Assembly (NCBI RefSeq): GCF_014333525.1
Contig: NZ_JACSCX010000003.1
Span: 784,236 to 848,235, forward strand
Length of the DNA: 64,000 nucleotides
Source of the DNA: Hymenobacter puniceus
Lineage (GTDB): Bacteria > Bacteroidota > Bacteroidia > Cytophagales > Hymenobacteraceae
Direction of reading: 5' to 3'
The notes beneath the pieces are model-generated. The model searched no databases. It worked only from the letters and a program-made list of their open reading frames with translations, and was not told where the DNA came from. Below, one piece after another: positions 1 through 8,302 of this stretch; within the stretch, counting starts at the first letter, position 1; each line of letters opens with the position of its first letter. A program made the position numbers and the translations under genes.

Positions 1-852
1 GGCGTCTGCGGGGCTGCCGGGCAGCTGGTGCAGCACCAGCAGGCGGGAGAAGTAGTTGAATAGCAGCGTCAGGTTCGGGATGAGCGGGTTGTTCTTGGGG
101 TTGGCCTCGAAGTAGAGCAGGATGCGGTTGGCCTTGAGCACGTCGCGGCGCACCAAGGCGCTCTGCAGCTCGAAGATGTTGTACTCCTTGCTGATGCCCA
201 CCATGCGCTGCACCAGATCCTCGTCGATGCTGTGGCCGGGCAACAGGTTGATGAGCATCTTATCCACCTCGTTAGTGAGGCGGCCCAGCTCTCCGCCGAT
301 GTACTCGGCCAGCATGGCCGTGGCCTGGGGCGTAATCTGCTGGTTTTTGGAGCGCACGTAGTTGCTCAGCCAGGGGGCCACCTGGTTGTCGTATAGCTTT
401 TTGCTGGTCATGAGCACGGTGCCGGCCGGGGCAGGCTCCTTTTTGTCGCCGGCCAGCAGCTTGCCCAGCTTCTTGCGCGCATCCAGGGTTTTGTGCTTGT
501 AGCAAAACACCAGCACCGTGCTTTGCAGCGGATTGCGCAGGTACGCCTCCAGAAACGGCCACGACTTCTCGGCCTCCAGATCGGCCACGGTCTGGGCTTC
601 CTTCACGATGACCACCGAGCGTTCGGCCATCATGGGGAAGCGCTTGGCCTGGCCCAGAATGCCGGCCACGTCGGTGTCCTTGCCGTACATGACCACCTGG
701 TTGAAGCCCTTCTCGTGCTCGGGCAGCACGTGCTTTTCCAGCAGATCGGCCAGCAGATCGATGTAGTACGGCTCCTCCCCCTGCAGAAAGTACACGGGCG
801 CAAACTGCCGCTGCTGGAGCTGCTTCAGGATTTCGTCGGGCGAGAGAGTCAA
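1..852 (-). CDS. holA: DNA polymerase III subunit delta, 3' end beyond the window
   Basis: Delta subunit of the clamp loader, which opens the beta sliding clamp during replication. About 284 codons are present; the C-terminus lies beyond base 1. The minus-strand reading begins LTLSPDEILKQL and then has FAPVYFLQGEEPYYID, the usual HolA N-terminal signature (an AAA+-like fold without a functional P-loop), followed by the helical middle with GELGRLTNEVDKM and YNIFELQ. An in-frame TAA lies one codon upstream of a TTG at 852-850 and no earlier ATG exists, so TTG is the likely start. It is divergent from tyrS. Confidence 0.9.
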   Translation of the reverse strand, partial: MTLSPDEILKQLQQRQFAPVYFLQGEEPYYIDLLADLLEKHVLPEHEKGFNQVVMYGKDTDVAGILGQAKRFPMMAERSVVIVKEAQTVADLEAEKSWPFLEAYLRNPLQSTVLVFCYKHKTLDARKKLGKLLAGDKKEPAPAGTVLMTSKKLYDNQVAPWLSNYVRSKNQQITPQATAMLAEYIGGELGRLTNEVDKMLINLLPGHSIDEDLVQRMVGISKEYNIFELQSALVRRDVLKANRILLYFEANPKNNPLIPNLTLLFNYFSRLLVLHQLPGSPADA

Positions 853-931
853 TTTTTAATTAGTAATGAGCAATTAGTAATTAAGAATTGATGCGGGCGC
901 ACTGGTGAGCACCTTCCCAATTCTTCCTACC

Positions 932-939
932 CAAAGGTA
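932..939 (-). promoter_or_regulatory. Putative -7 box for holA
   Basis: CAAAGGTA on the plus strand is TACCTTTG on the minus strand, a perfect TAnnTTTG Bacteroidota -7 box. It lies about 80 bp upstream of the holA TTG start. A convincing -33 TTG is not seen. Confidence 0.5.
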
Positions 940-951
940 CGGGCTGCCTCT

Positions 952-959
952 TACCTTTG
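952..959 (+). promoter_or_regulatory. Putative -7 box for tyrS
   Basis: TACCTTTG, a perfect TAnnTTTG box, about 115 bp upstream of the tyrS start. It faces away from the identical box at 932-939, so the two would form a compact divergent promoter inside the inverted repeat. Confidence 0.5.
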
Positions 960-1073
960 CCGAACAGCTTTGGAAGAATTGGGCGGCTGGTACCGGATGA
1001 GAAAAGCACGTTTGCCTCTCTGGATTTCGCCGGCTCAATTCTTAATTCCTAATTCTTACTTACTACTTACACT

Positions 1074-2372
1074 TTGAACCTCATAGACGAACTGCGCTGG
1101 CGGGGCATGTTTCACGACATGATGCCTGGCACCGAGGAGCACCTGCTGAAGAACGCGCCCATCACTGGCTACATCGGCTTCGACCCCACCGCGCCCTCCC
1201 TGCACATCGGCAACCTGGCCACCATCATGCTACTGGTGCACCTGCAGCGCGCCGGACACCGGCCCCTGGCCTTGGTAGGCGGCGCTACCGGCATGATTGG
1301 CGACCCCTCGGGCAAATCGGCGGAGCGTAACCTGCTCGATGAAGAGGCCCTGCGCCGCAACCAGGCCGGCATTCAGGCCCAGCTGGAGAAGTTTCTGGTG
1401 TTCGACGACTCGCCTACCGGGGCCCGCGTCGTGAACAACTACGACTGGTTCAAGGACTTCAACTTCCTGCAGTTTCTGCGCGAAGTGGGCAAGCACCTCA
1501 CCGTGAACTACATGATGGCCAAGGACTCGGTGAAGCGCCGCATCGGCGGCAACGAGGAATCCGGCGCCGACGGCATCAGCTACACCGAGTTCAGCTACCA
1601 GCTGCTGCAGGGCTACGACTTCTACCACCTCTACAAAGAGTTGGGCACCACCCTGCAAATGGGCGCCTCTGACCAGTGGGGCAACATCACCACCGGCACC
1701 GAGCTGATCCGGCGCATGTCGGGCGGCGAGGGCAAGGCCTACGCCCTCACCGGCCAGCTCATCACTAAGTCCGACGGCACCAAGTACGGCAAGAGCGAAA
1801 CCGGCACCGTGTGGCTCGATGGCGCCATGACGAGCCCGTACCAGTTCTACCAGTTCTTCCTCAACGCCGCCGACGCCGACGTGCCCCGCCTCATCCGCGT
1901 GTTCACGCTGCTGAGCCAGCCGGAAATTGAAGCCCTGGAAGCCGAGCACGCCGCTGCCCCGCACCTGCGCACCCTGCAGAAAGCCCTGGCCCAGGACGTG
2001 ACCATCCGCGTGCACGGCCAGGCCGCCTACGAGGCGGCCGTGGCGGCCTCGCAGGTGCTGTTCGGCAACGGGGAGCTGAGCAGCCTCGACGAGGCTACGC
2101 TGCTCGACGTGTTTGCCGGTGTGCCCCACGTGGAGGTGCCCCGCGCCAGCCTCTCGGAGCACAACGTCATCAGCCTGCTCAGCGACGCCACCAACGCCGT
2201 CATCTTCCCCTCCAAAGGCGAGGCCAAGAAGATGATTCAGGCCGGCGGCGTGAGTTTGAACCGCGCCAAGGCCACGCTGGAGCAGCAGGCCACCGAGCTG
2301 CCGCTGCTGCACGATAAGTACGTGGTAGCCCAAAAAGGCAAGAAGAACTACTACCTGATTAAGGTGGTGTAG
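1074..2372 (+). CDS. tyrS: Tyrosyl-tRNA synthetase
   Basis: Class I aminoacyl-tRNA synthetase that charges tRNA-Tyr in the cytoplasm. The 432 residues match the usual TyrRS length. A HIGH-type signature is seen as PSLHIGNL near residue 42, tyrosine-pocket motifs follow ([28 protein letters not shown]), and the KMSKS loop appears as KYGKS near residue 240. The C-terminal 60 or so residues form an S4-like RNA-binding domain ([16 protein letters not shown]). The start is TTG at 1074, giving [12 protein letters not shown], normal for the family. A strong hairpin follows the stop. Confidence 0.96.
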   Translation: MNLIDELRWRGMFHDMMPGTEEHLLKNAPITGYIGFDPTAPSLHIGNLATIMLLVHLQRAGHRPLALVGGATGMIGDPSGKSAERNLLDEEALRRNQAGIQAQLEKFLVFDDSPTGARVVNNYDWFKDFNFLQFLREVGKHLTVNYMMAKDSVKRRIGGNEESGADGISYTEFSYQLLQGYDFYHLYKELGTTLQMGASDQWGNITTGTELIRRMSGGEGKAYALTGQLITKSDGTKYGKSETGTVWLDGAMTSPYQFYQFFLNAADADVPRLIRVFTLLSQPEIEALEAEHAAAPHLRTLQKALAQDVTIRVHGQAAYEAAVAASQVLFGNGELSSLDEATLLDVFAGVPHVEVPRASLSEHNVISLLSDATNAVIFPSKGEAKKMIQAGGVSLNRAKATLEQQATELPLLHDKYVVAQKGKKNYYLIKVV

Positions 2373-2395
2373 CTTCTTTGACTTACGGCCATAAA

Positions 2396-2424
2396 AAAGG
2401 CCTCACCGGACAGGTGAGGCCTTT
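2396..2424 (+). terminator. Rho-independent terminator of tyrS
   Basis: Perfect 12-bp arms AAAGGCCTCACC / GGTGAGGCCTTT followed by TTCTTTT. With the A-run on its left side it could also end transcription arriving from the minus-strand histone-like gene. Confidence 0.85.
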
Positions 2425-2489
2425 TCTTTTGCGTACTCCGCATCAGCAGCGGCGGCCGGGGTGAAGGCCGGAACGGTGCCGAAGCCGGA

Positions 2490-2759
2490 CTACTTCTTTT
2501 TGGCAGCCGGAGCAGCTTTCTTGGCAGCAGCCGGAGCCGCTTTCTTAGCAGCCGGAGCGGCTTTAGCAGCACCAGCAGCTGGAGCAGCGCTGTTTTTAGC
2601 GTTCTGAACCTCCGTACGGATGCTCTGGGCCATGTTCTTCAGTTCCTGCATGCCTTTGCGCACGCGGGTGCCAGCGGCCGAGTTGTTCTTGTCGTAGAAC
2701 TTCTCGAAGTCACCTTCCAGGCCCATAACGAGGTCCTTGAGTTGGCTGAAATTGCTCAT
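2490..2759 (-). CDS. Histone H1-like DNA-binding protein (Hc1 type)
   Basis: Small basic nucleoid protein of 89 residues. Residues 1-55 (MSNFSQLKDLV onwards, with DFEKFYDKN and GTRVRKGMQELK) are the conserved Hc1-like N-terminal region common in Bacteroidota. The rest is a low-complexity Ala/Lys/Pro tail made of AAPAAKK-type units ending in KKK, like the C-terminal tail of eukaryotic H1. It presumably compacts DNA by charge neutralisation. The tail is coded by near-repeats of AGCAGCCGGAGC type, so its length probably varies between strains. Confidence 0.85.
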   Translation of the reverse strand: MSNFSQLKDLVMGLEGDFEKFYDKNNSAAGTRVRKGMQELKNMAQSIRTEVQNAKNSAAPAAGAAKAAPAAKKAAPAAAKKAAPAAKKK

Positions 2760-2941
2760 GTGAGGGGGTTGTGTGGAGTGGAAAAAACAATTTAACTGGG
2801 CCTAATATACAGGGATTTCAAATACAAGCAAGTAGGCCACTTTTTTTCTTAAACGCGTTTCACGGCTCCCAGGGCCACTTTTTCGCAAAAAAAGTTTACT
2901 CCGCCTTCGCTTACCCAGCACACCTACCTCGGAATAATACT

Positions 2942-2985
2942 AAATACAAAAGCCAGCCCCTTCGCAGAGACTGGCTTTTGTATTT
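2942..2985. terminator. Bidirectional hairpin terminator
   Basis: Perfect 15-bp arms (2942-2956 and 2971-2985) around a 14-nt loop, just downstream of the spt stop at 2999. On the minus strand the stem ends in a T-rich stretch, so it most likely terminates spt. Confidence 0.8.
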
Positions 2986-2998
2986 AGCGAAGCCGAAA

Positions 2999-4249
2999 CT
3001 AGTTCTGCAGGCCCGCAGGTACTTCAGCTTTGGAATAAAGCCCTTTTGCGAGCTTCTCCTGTACCACTTCGAAGGCTTTGATGGTCGTATCGACGTCTTC
3101 CAGTGTGTGTACTGCCGTCGGGATAATGCGCAGCATAATCACGCCTTTGGGCACCACCGGATATACCACGATAGAGCAGAAAATGCCGTGATTCTCACGC
3201 AGATCGAAGGTTACCTGGGTGGCATCCGGAATCTGGCCCTCCAGCAGCACCGGCGTTACGGGCGAGGTGGTAGTGCCGATATTAAAGCCTTTCTCGCGCA
3301 AGCCACTCTGCAGCGCCCGCACAATGGTCCAGAGGTTTTCCTTCAGCTCGGGCTGGGTGCGTAGCAGCTCCAAACGCTTCAAAGCGCCCACCACAAGCGG
3401 CATGGGCAGGCTTTTAGCGAAAATCTGGCTGCGCATGTTGTAGCGCAAATATTCAATTACGTTCTCGGGGCCGGCTACGAAGGCGCCAATGCTGGCCATG
3501 CTCTTCGCAAACGTCGAAAAATAAAGATCAATACCATCCTGCACGCCCTGTTCTTCGCCCGTTCCGGCGCCGGTAGCGCCCATCGTGCCGAAGCCATGGG
3601 CATCATCCACGAACAGACGGAACTGAAATTTTTCCTTTAGCGCAATCACGCCGCGCAGGTCGCCCTGGTTGCCCGACATGCCAAAAACGCCCTCGGTAAT
3701 CACGAGGATGCCGCCGCCGGTTTCATCGGTGAGGCGCTTGGCCCGCTCCAGTTGCTTCTCCAGGCTGCCCATGTCGTTGTGCGTGTACACAAACCGTTTG
3801 CCGGCGTGCAGGCGCACCCCATCAATGATGCAGGCGTGCGACTCGGCGTCGTATACAATCACGTCGTGGCGGTTTACCATGGCGTCGATAATGCTTACCA
3901 CGCCCTGGTAGCCGAAGTTGAGCAGCATGCAGTCCGGCTTCATTACGAATTCGGCTAGCTCATTTTCCAGCTGCTCGTGCAGGTTGGAGTTGCCGCTCAT
4001 CATGCGGGCGCCCATGGGCAGGGCCATGCCGTACTCGGCAGCCGCCTCGGCGTCGGCCTTGCGCACCTCGGGGTGGTTGGCCAGGCCCAGGTAATTGTTC
4101 AGGCTCCAGGTGAGCACCTCCTTGCCGCGGAATATCATGCGGGGCTTGATTTCGCCTTCCAGTTTGGGGAACGTGAAATAGCCGTGCGCGTAGTGCGAGT
4201 GGCTGCCCAGCGGGCCGCGGTTGGCGGCAATCTTCTCAAATAGATCCAC
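2999..4249 (-). CDS. spt: Alpha-oxoamine synthase, probable serine palmitoyltransferase
   Basis: PLP-dependent fold-type I enzyme of the alpha-oxoamine synthase family (Spt, BioF, KBL, HemA). In Bacteroidota the usual member of this length (416 aa) condenses serine with a fatty acyl-CoA, the first step of sphingolipid synthesis. Visible features are NNYLGLANHPEV near residue 50, the cofactor-binding Asp/His region VDDAHGFG near 218 and the Schiff-base lysine in STFAKSMASIGAF near 250. KBL or BioF is an alternative, but no threonine-degradation or biotin genes are next to it. The gene stands alone between a terminator and an accC-divergent intergenic region. Confidence 0.8.
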   Translation of the reverse strand: MDLFEKIAANRGPLGSHSHYAHGYFTFPKLEGEIKPRMIFRGKEVLTWSLNNYLGLANHPEVRKADAEAAAEYGMALPMGARMMSGNSNLHEQLENELAEFVMKPDCMLLNFGYQGVVSIIDAMVNRHDVIVYDAESHACIIDGVRLHAGKRFVYTHNDMGSLEKQLERAKRLTDETGGGILVITEGVFGMSGNQGDLRGVIALKEKFQFRLFVDDAHGFGTMGATGAGTGEEQGVQDGIDLYFSTFAKSMASIGAFVAGPENVIEYLRYNMRSQIFAKSLPMPLVVGALKRLELLRTQPELKENLWTIVRALQSGLREKGFNIGTTTSPVTPVLLEGQIPDATQVTFDLRENHGIFCSIVVYPVVPKGVIMLRIIPTAVHTLEDVDTTIKAFEVVQEKLAKGLYSKAEVPAGLQN

Positions 4250-4334
4250 GAGGGGACGGGTTAATGTGAAAGGAAACGAGCGGCTGTCCGCGAAGGGCTA
4301 ACCGCCGGGGAATGTACAAAGTTATGGCAATCCG

Positions 4335-4342
4335 CAAAGGTA
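4335..4342 (-). promoter_or_regulatory. Putative -7 box for spt
   Basis: CAAAGGTA on the plus strand reads TACCTTTG on the minus strand, about 85 bp upstream of the spt start. No clear -33 element is seen, so this is a tentative call. Confidence 0.4.
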
Positions 4343-4447
4343 GCCCTCAGCAGGCAGGCTTCCAACCATCTGCAAATTGGGCTACGCGGTTTTACGGTCC
4401 GGCCGGAATGGCGTTTCTTTGGGTACTGAAAGGCATTCCGCCATGTT

Positions 4448-4500
4448 AAACGTCATGCAGAGCATGTGGCGCATCAAGCCAGGGACGCAGCATGACGTTT
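4448..4500. repeat. Short interspersed palindrome upstream of accC
   Basis: Arms AAACGTCATGC (4448-4458) and GCATGACGTTT (4490-4500) are perfectly complementary around a 31-nt spacer. It lies 45 bp before the chosen accC start. It resembles the CGTCATGC-type repeats that I recall as scattered through Hymenobacter intergenic regions; that recollection was not checked. Confidence 0.45.
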
Positions 4501-4544
4501 CTTTACGCAACTATTCCACTCCCACCCGCTCCACCTCTCTCCTG

Positions 4545-6059
4545 ATGAAGAAAATCACCAAGCTGCTCGTCGCCAACCGCGGCGAAATTGCGCTGCGCGT
4601 GTTGCGCTCGGCCAAGGAAATGGGCCTCCAGACCGTGGCCATTTACTCCGAAGCCGACCGCAACGCTTTGCACGTGCGCTACGCCGATGAGGCCGTGTGC
4701 GTGGGCCCACCCGCCAGCAAAGACAGCTACCTGCGCGGCGACAAAATTCTGGAAGTGTGCCGCCAGCTGGGCGTCGATGCTATCCATCCTGGCTATGGCT
4801 TCCTGAGCGAAAACGCCGAGTTTGCCCGTATGGTCACGGAGGCTGGGCTAATTTTCGTGGGGCCTTCGCCGGAAGCCATGAACGTGATGGGCGACAAGCT
4901 TTCGGCCAAACAGGCCGTGAAAGCCTACAACATCCCGCTGGTACCCGGCACCGACGAAGCCATCAGCGACGTGGAAGAAGCCAAGCGCATTGCCGCTACG
5001 GTGGGCTTCCCCATCCTGATTAAGGCCTCGGCCGGCGGCGGCGGTAAGGGCATGCGCATTGTCAATTCGGCTGCAGATTTCGAGGAGCAGATGCAGCTGG
5101 CCATCAACGAAGCCACCTCGGCCTTCGGCGACGGCTCGGTTTTCATTGAGAAGTTCGTGACCGGCCCGCGCCACATCGAAATTCAGGTGCTAGGTGATGA
5201 GCACGGCAACATCGTGCACCTATTCGAGCGGGAGTGCTCGATTCAGCGCCGCCACCAGAAGGTGATTGAGGAAGCGCCTTCGTCAGTGCTTACCCCGGAG
5301 CTGCGCGCCGAAATGGGCCGCTGCGCCGTGGATGTGGCCCGCGCCTGCAACTACACCGGTGCCGGCACAGTGGAGTTCCTGCTCGACGACCAGCGCAACT
5401 TTTACTTCCTGGAGATGAATACCCGCCTGCAGGTGGAGCACCCCGTCACCGAGCAAATCACCGGCCTCGACTTGGTGAAAGAGCAGATCAAAGTGGCCCA
5501 GGGGCTGCCCCTGGCTTTTAGCCAGGACGAGCTGAGCATCACCGGACACGCGCTGGAGCTGCGCGTGTACGCCGAAGACCCGCAGAACAACTTCCTGCCC
5601 GACATCGGGACGCTGACCACCTACGTGCGCCCCCAGGGCCCCGGCGTGCGCGTCGACGACGGCTTCGAGCAGGGCATGGAAATTCCTATCTACTACGACC
5701 CGATGATTGCCAAGCTCGTCACCTTCGGGGCCACCCGCGAGGAGGCCATTGCCCGGATGCTGCGCGCCATCGACGAGTACCAGATTACCGGCATTGAAAC
5801 CACGCTGGGCTTCGGCCGCTACGTGCTGCAGCACCCGGCCTTCGTGAGCGGCAACTTCGACACCAACTTCATTAAGGACCACTTCACGCCCGAGTCCTTG
5901 AAACCTGCCGCCCCGGACGAAGCTACCGCCAAGCTCGCCGCCGTGCTCACCGCTATGCTCCTGACCGAGAAGAAACCCGGCGCTACTGCCGCTGCTTCAG
6001 CTGATACGCCGTCCGCTACCGGCTCAGCCTGGAAGCGGAACCGGCTGGGGGTGCGGTAA
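4545..6059 (+). CDS. accC: Acetyl-CoA carboxylase, biotin carboxylase subunit
   Basis: ATP-grasp enzyme that carboxylates biotin on the carrier protein in the first step of fatty acid synthesis. The ATG at 4545 gives MKKITKLLVANRGEIA, the standard N-terminus. An upstream in-frame extension to 4377 runs through a repeat and is not credible. Seen in order are the N-terminal domain, the glycine-rich ATP loop KASAGGGGKGMRI near residue 164, the catalytic stretch HIEIQVLGDEHGN, ECSIQRRHQKVIEE, and EMNTRLQVEHPVTE. Length is 504 aa; the last 40 residues are an Ala/Thr-rich tail beyond the usual 450. accB is not adjacent, so the enzyme may alternatively serve another acyl-CoA carboxylase. Confidence 0.93.
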   Translation: MKKITKLLVANRGEIALRVLRSAKEMGLQTVAIYSEADRNALHVRYADEAVCVGPPASKDSYLRGDKILEVCRQLGVDAIHPGYGFLSENAEFARMVTEAGLIFVGPSPEAMNVMGDKLSAKQAVKAYNIPLVPGTDEAISDVEEAKRIAATVGFPILIKASAGGGGKGMRIVNSAADFEEQMQLAINEATSAFGDGSVFIEKFVTGPRHIEIQVLGDEHGNIVHLFERECSIQRRHQKVIEEAPSSVLTPELRAEMGRCAVDVARACNYTGAGTVEFLLDDQRNFYFLEMNTRLQVEHPVTEQITGLDLVKEQIKVAQGLPLAFSQDELSITGHALELRVYAEDPQNNFLPDIGTLTTYVRPQGPGVRVDDGFEQGMEIPIYYDPMIAKLVTFGATREEAIARMLRAIDEYQITGIETTLGFGRYVLQHPAFVSGNFDTNFIKDHFTPESLKPAAPDEATAKLAAVLTAMLLTEKKPGATAAASADTPSATGSAWKRNRLGVR

Positions 6060-6074
6060 AAGGTATGAAACTGG

Positions 6075-6116
6075 AAAAGCAAAATGCCCGGCTGACCAGT
6101 CGGGCATTTTGCTTTG
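6075..6116. terminator. Bidirectional terminator between accC and bshB1
   Basis: Near-perfect 16-bp arms (AAAAGCAAAATGCCCG against CGGGCATTTTGCTTTG) with a 10-nt loop. It is flanked by A- and T-rich ends, 16 bases after the accC stop. Confidence 0.8.
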
Positions 6117-6207
6117 CGTATATGTGCACCTGCTGCCTAGCCTGTTGCATAACGGGCGAGCTAAGCTGCCAGGCAGTATACATCCCTTGAGAAAGAATTT
6201 GCCGCCT

Positions 6208-6927
6208 CTAAATCAACTCTGTAATCTCGCGCACGCCCACCGGCCGCTGACGGGTGAAGCCCTCCCCGAATTCCACCCCTATCAGGTGGCCGAACTCACG
6301 GGCGCGGGCTTCCATAAACTTGCTGAACTCCTGACTGGAAAGGTAGGTCTGTGGCTGGTCGAGACTGGGGTTGAAGAACTGGGTTTGGTAGGCTTGAATG
6401 GATTCCCATTTCTTTGCCCAGTGCGCCGTAATGTCTACTACAAAGTCAGATGGTAGCTGCCGGTCCTGGATGTAGTGGTACACCACACGGGGGCGCCAGG
6501 GCTGCTGGGGCTGGCCATCTTCGCCGAGGGTTTCAATCATGCGCAGCCCGCTCAGGAAGCAGGCATCCGAGGCCAGTTGGGCACCCCGGCCGTGGTCGGG
6601 GTGGCGGTCCTGTATGGCGTTGCAGAGCACCACATCGGGCTGGTAGCGCCGTAAGGCTGCAATTAATGGCAGTTGATGCTCCCGGTCGTTGCGAAAAAAG
6701 CCATCGGGCAGTCCCAGGTTTTCGCGGGCGCTCAACCCCAGAATACGGCTGGCGGCTTCGGCTTCCTGGGCGCGGGTGGCGGGGGTACCGCGCGTGCCCA
6801 ACTCACCCCGGGTAAAATCGACGATGCCGATTTTCTTACCGGCCGCCGCCGCCGCCAGCAACGTGCCGGCCGCCGACATTTCCACATCATCGGGGTGCGC
6901 CCCAAAAGCCAGGATATCAAGTTTCAT
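6208..6927 (-). CDS. bshB1: Bacillithiol biosynthesis deacetylase BshB1
   Basis: Zinc-dependent LmbE-family deacetylase that removes acetate from N-acetylglucosaminyl-malate, the second step of bacillithiol synthesis. The zinc motif AHPDD occurs at residues 10-14 and the second metal motif as RHPDHGRG near 107. The ending, with ESIQAYQTQF and the GEGFTRQRPVGV segment, is typical of BshB1 rather than of general LmbE proteins. The ATG at 6927 (MKLDILAFGAHPDD, 239 aa) is preferred over one eight codons upstream because it matches the family N-terminus. Confidence 0.9.
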   Translation of the reverse strand: MKLDILAFGAHPDDVEMSAAGTLLAAAAAGKKIGIVDFTRGELGTRGTPATRAQEAEAASRILGLSARENLGLPDGFFRNDREHQLPLIAALRRYQPDVVLCNAIQDRHPDHGRGAQLASDACFLSGLRMIETLGEDGQPQQPWRPRVVYHYIQDRQLPSDFVVDITAHWAKKWESIQAYQTQFFNPSLDQPQTYLSSQEFSKFMEARAREFGHLIGVEFGEGFTRQRPVGVREITELI

Positions 6928-7025
6928 GTGATTGTAGTACGGGAAGAGCAAAAGACGAAAATAGCTGACTTCGTCAACGCGTGGTTGAACGCTGCCAGCT
7001 ATTCCAGGTTTGCTGTTTGCTATGT

Positions 7026-8168
7026 TTACTTTATCCGCAGCACCCGGCCTACGCGCAGCACGGCCGTACCGCCATTCAGGCGCCGGATCTGGGCCTGCGA
7101 CACGCCGTACTTATCGGCAATTTCCGAGAGCGTGTCGCCGCTGCGGATCTTGTGGCTGACGATGCGCCGGGCCTGGGTGGGTTTGCCGGCACTGCTGCTG
7201 GTACTGCGCGTAGCCGCGCCCGGTACGCTGCCGCCCCGGTACTTCAACGATTTGCTGTAGTAAGCGAACAGGCCCGAGGTAATCTGGAAATTGTCTTTCA
7301 CCAACCGGTAATCCGGGAAGTCGTACATCTGCTCCGGGTCGATGGGATTACCTTCGTAACGGACCTCAAAGTGCAGATGCGAGCCGCTGCTGCGCCCCGT
7401 GCTACCACCACGCCCGATAATTTGCCCGGCCTTCACAAACGTACCCGGCGTGACCAAGGACTTCTGCATGTGCCCGTAAAGTGTTTCGATGCCGTTGTAA
7501 TGGCGGATAAGAACGTAGTTGCCGTAGCCCGAACCGTCCCATTTCACGATGCGCACCACTCCATCGAAGGCCGCCTTCACGGAGTCGCCGGTTTCCAGGT
7601 CCAGGTCGACGCCGTAGTGCCAGCGGTAGCCCCGGAAGCCGAAGTCGGACGTCAAAGGCGTTTTCACCAGCGGCATTTTAGCGAAGCGCTGGCGCTCGGG
7701 CTCGGTTAGCTTCAGATTCAACGTGTCGCGCAGCCGGCGGCCATCTACGCGGTATGGGTTAATGTTGTGCGTGTCCCAGATGGCGTAGTAGCCCGCCACT
7801 TTGATCCAGGAGGAGTCGATTTTCACTTCCTCCGACATCTCCACAATCTCCTGCCCGCCCTCATTGAGCGTGGTAGTATCCTCACTCACGATGGACAGTT
7901 TTTTGGCCGGGTTAAAGAAGATAGATTTGGCCGCGTCAGACCCTTCTTCAGGCAATTCCTCGGTTTGAATGAGAATGGTAGTATCCGGCCGCACGTAGCG
8001 AATGGTCGGGGACTTGATGCGGAAAAAGTCGCTCCGCTTGCCTGCGGAGCCGGCTTTCGCCTTGGGCGCCGGCGCTTTGCGCCGCTGGGCCAGCAGCTGG
8101 CCGGGCAAGCCAAGAAACAGCCCGATCAGTAGCAGCGGCAGCAGCCATGTTTTCAAAAAATGCAGCAA
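7026..8168 (-). CDS. Secreted M23 metallopeptidase with C-terminal LysM
   Basis: Putative peptidoglycan endopeptidase or envelope-division factor, 380 aa. Residues 1-28 form a signal peptide (basic start, LLPLLLIGLFLGL core, cleavage after LLAQ). An Arg/Lys/Pro/Ala-rich linker follows. The M23 (LytM) domain sits about at residues 190-290, with zinc ligands in WHYGVDLD, GNYVLIRHYNG, LYGHM and SHLHFEVR. A LysM domain ends the protein (HKIRSGDTLSEIADKYGVS). All expected zinc ligands are present, so it is likely an active hydrolase rather than an EnvC-like activator. Confidence 0.88.
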   Translation of the reverse strand: MLHFLKTWLLPLLLIGLFLGLPGQLLAQRRKAPAPKAKAGSAGKRSDFFRIKSPTIRYVRPDTTILIQTEELPEEGSDAAKSIFFNPAKKLSIVSEDTTTLNEGGQEIVEMSEEVKIDSSWIKVAGYYAIWDTHNINPYRVDGRRLRDTLNLKLTEPERQRFAKMPLVKTPLTSDFGFRGYRWHYGVDLDLETGDSVKAAFDGVVRIVKWDGSGYGNYVLIRHYNGIETLYGHMQKSLVTPGTFVKAGQIIGRGGSTGRSSGSHLHFEVRYEGNPIDPEQMYDFPDYRLVKDNFQITSGLFAYYSKSLKYRGGSVPGAATRSTSSSAGKPTQARRIVSHKIRSGDTLSEIADKYGVSQAQIRRLNGGTAVLRVGRVLRIK

Positions 8169-8199
8169 GGGCGTTCAGTAAAAGGTGAAATTGCGAGGC

Positions 8200-8293
8200 T
8201 GTGAAGTTGTGAAATGATGATATTCCGGGTTTCAACGCCCAATGCACCCAATGTCTTGCATCAAGTGCAAATTCATTATTTCACAACTTCACA
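8200..8293. repeat. 94-bp element with 21-bp inverted ends
   Basis: Arms at 8200-8220 and 8273-8293 match at 20 of 21 positions and enclose a 52-nt spacer. It fills the gap between trxB (stop at 8303) and the M23 peptidase start. It is too long-looped for a simple terminator and has the geometry of a small non-autonomous element. No target-site duplication was identified. Confidence 0.45.
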
Positions 8294-8302
8294 ACGCCGC
8301 TG

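Larger units (their letters stand above)
872..1054. repeat. Nested inverted repeat between holA and tyrS
   Basis: An outer pair of 19-bp arms (872-890 and 1036-1054) matches at 18 of 19 positions. An inner perfect pair, CCCAATTCTTCC (916-927) and GGAAGAATTGGG (972-983), sits inside it. The arms are AT-rich in a GC-rich genome. The nesting resembles a small palindromic repeat element, but other copies would be needed to show that. Confidence 0.5.

Noticed and set aside
1230..2333. A 367-codon minus-strand ORF opposite tyrS
   Set aside because: It is the high-GC shadow of tyrS: Val/Gly/His-rich, no domain, and fully inside an unmistakable synthetase gene.
4377..4544. N-terminal extension of accC to 4377
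   Set aside because: It runs through an intergenic palindrome; family alignment from memory starts at MKKITKLLVANRGEIA.
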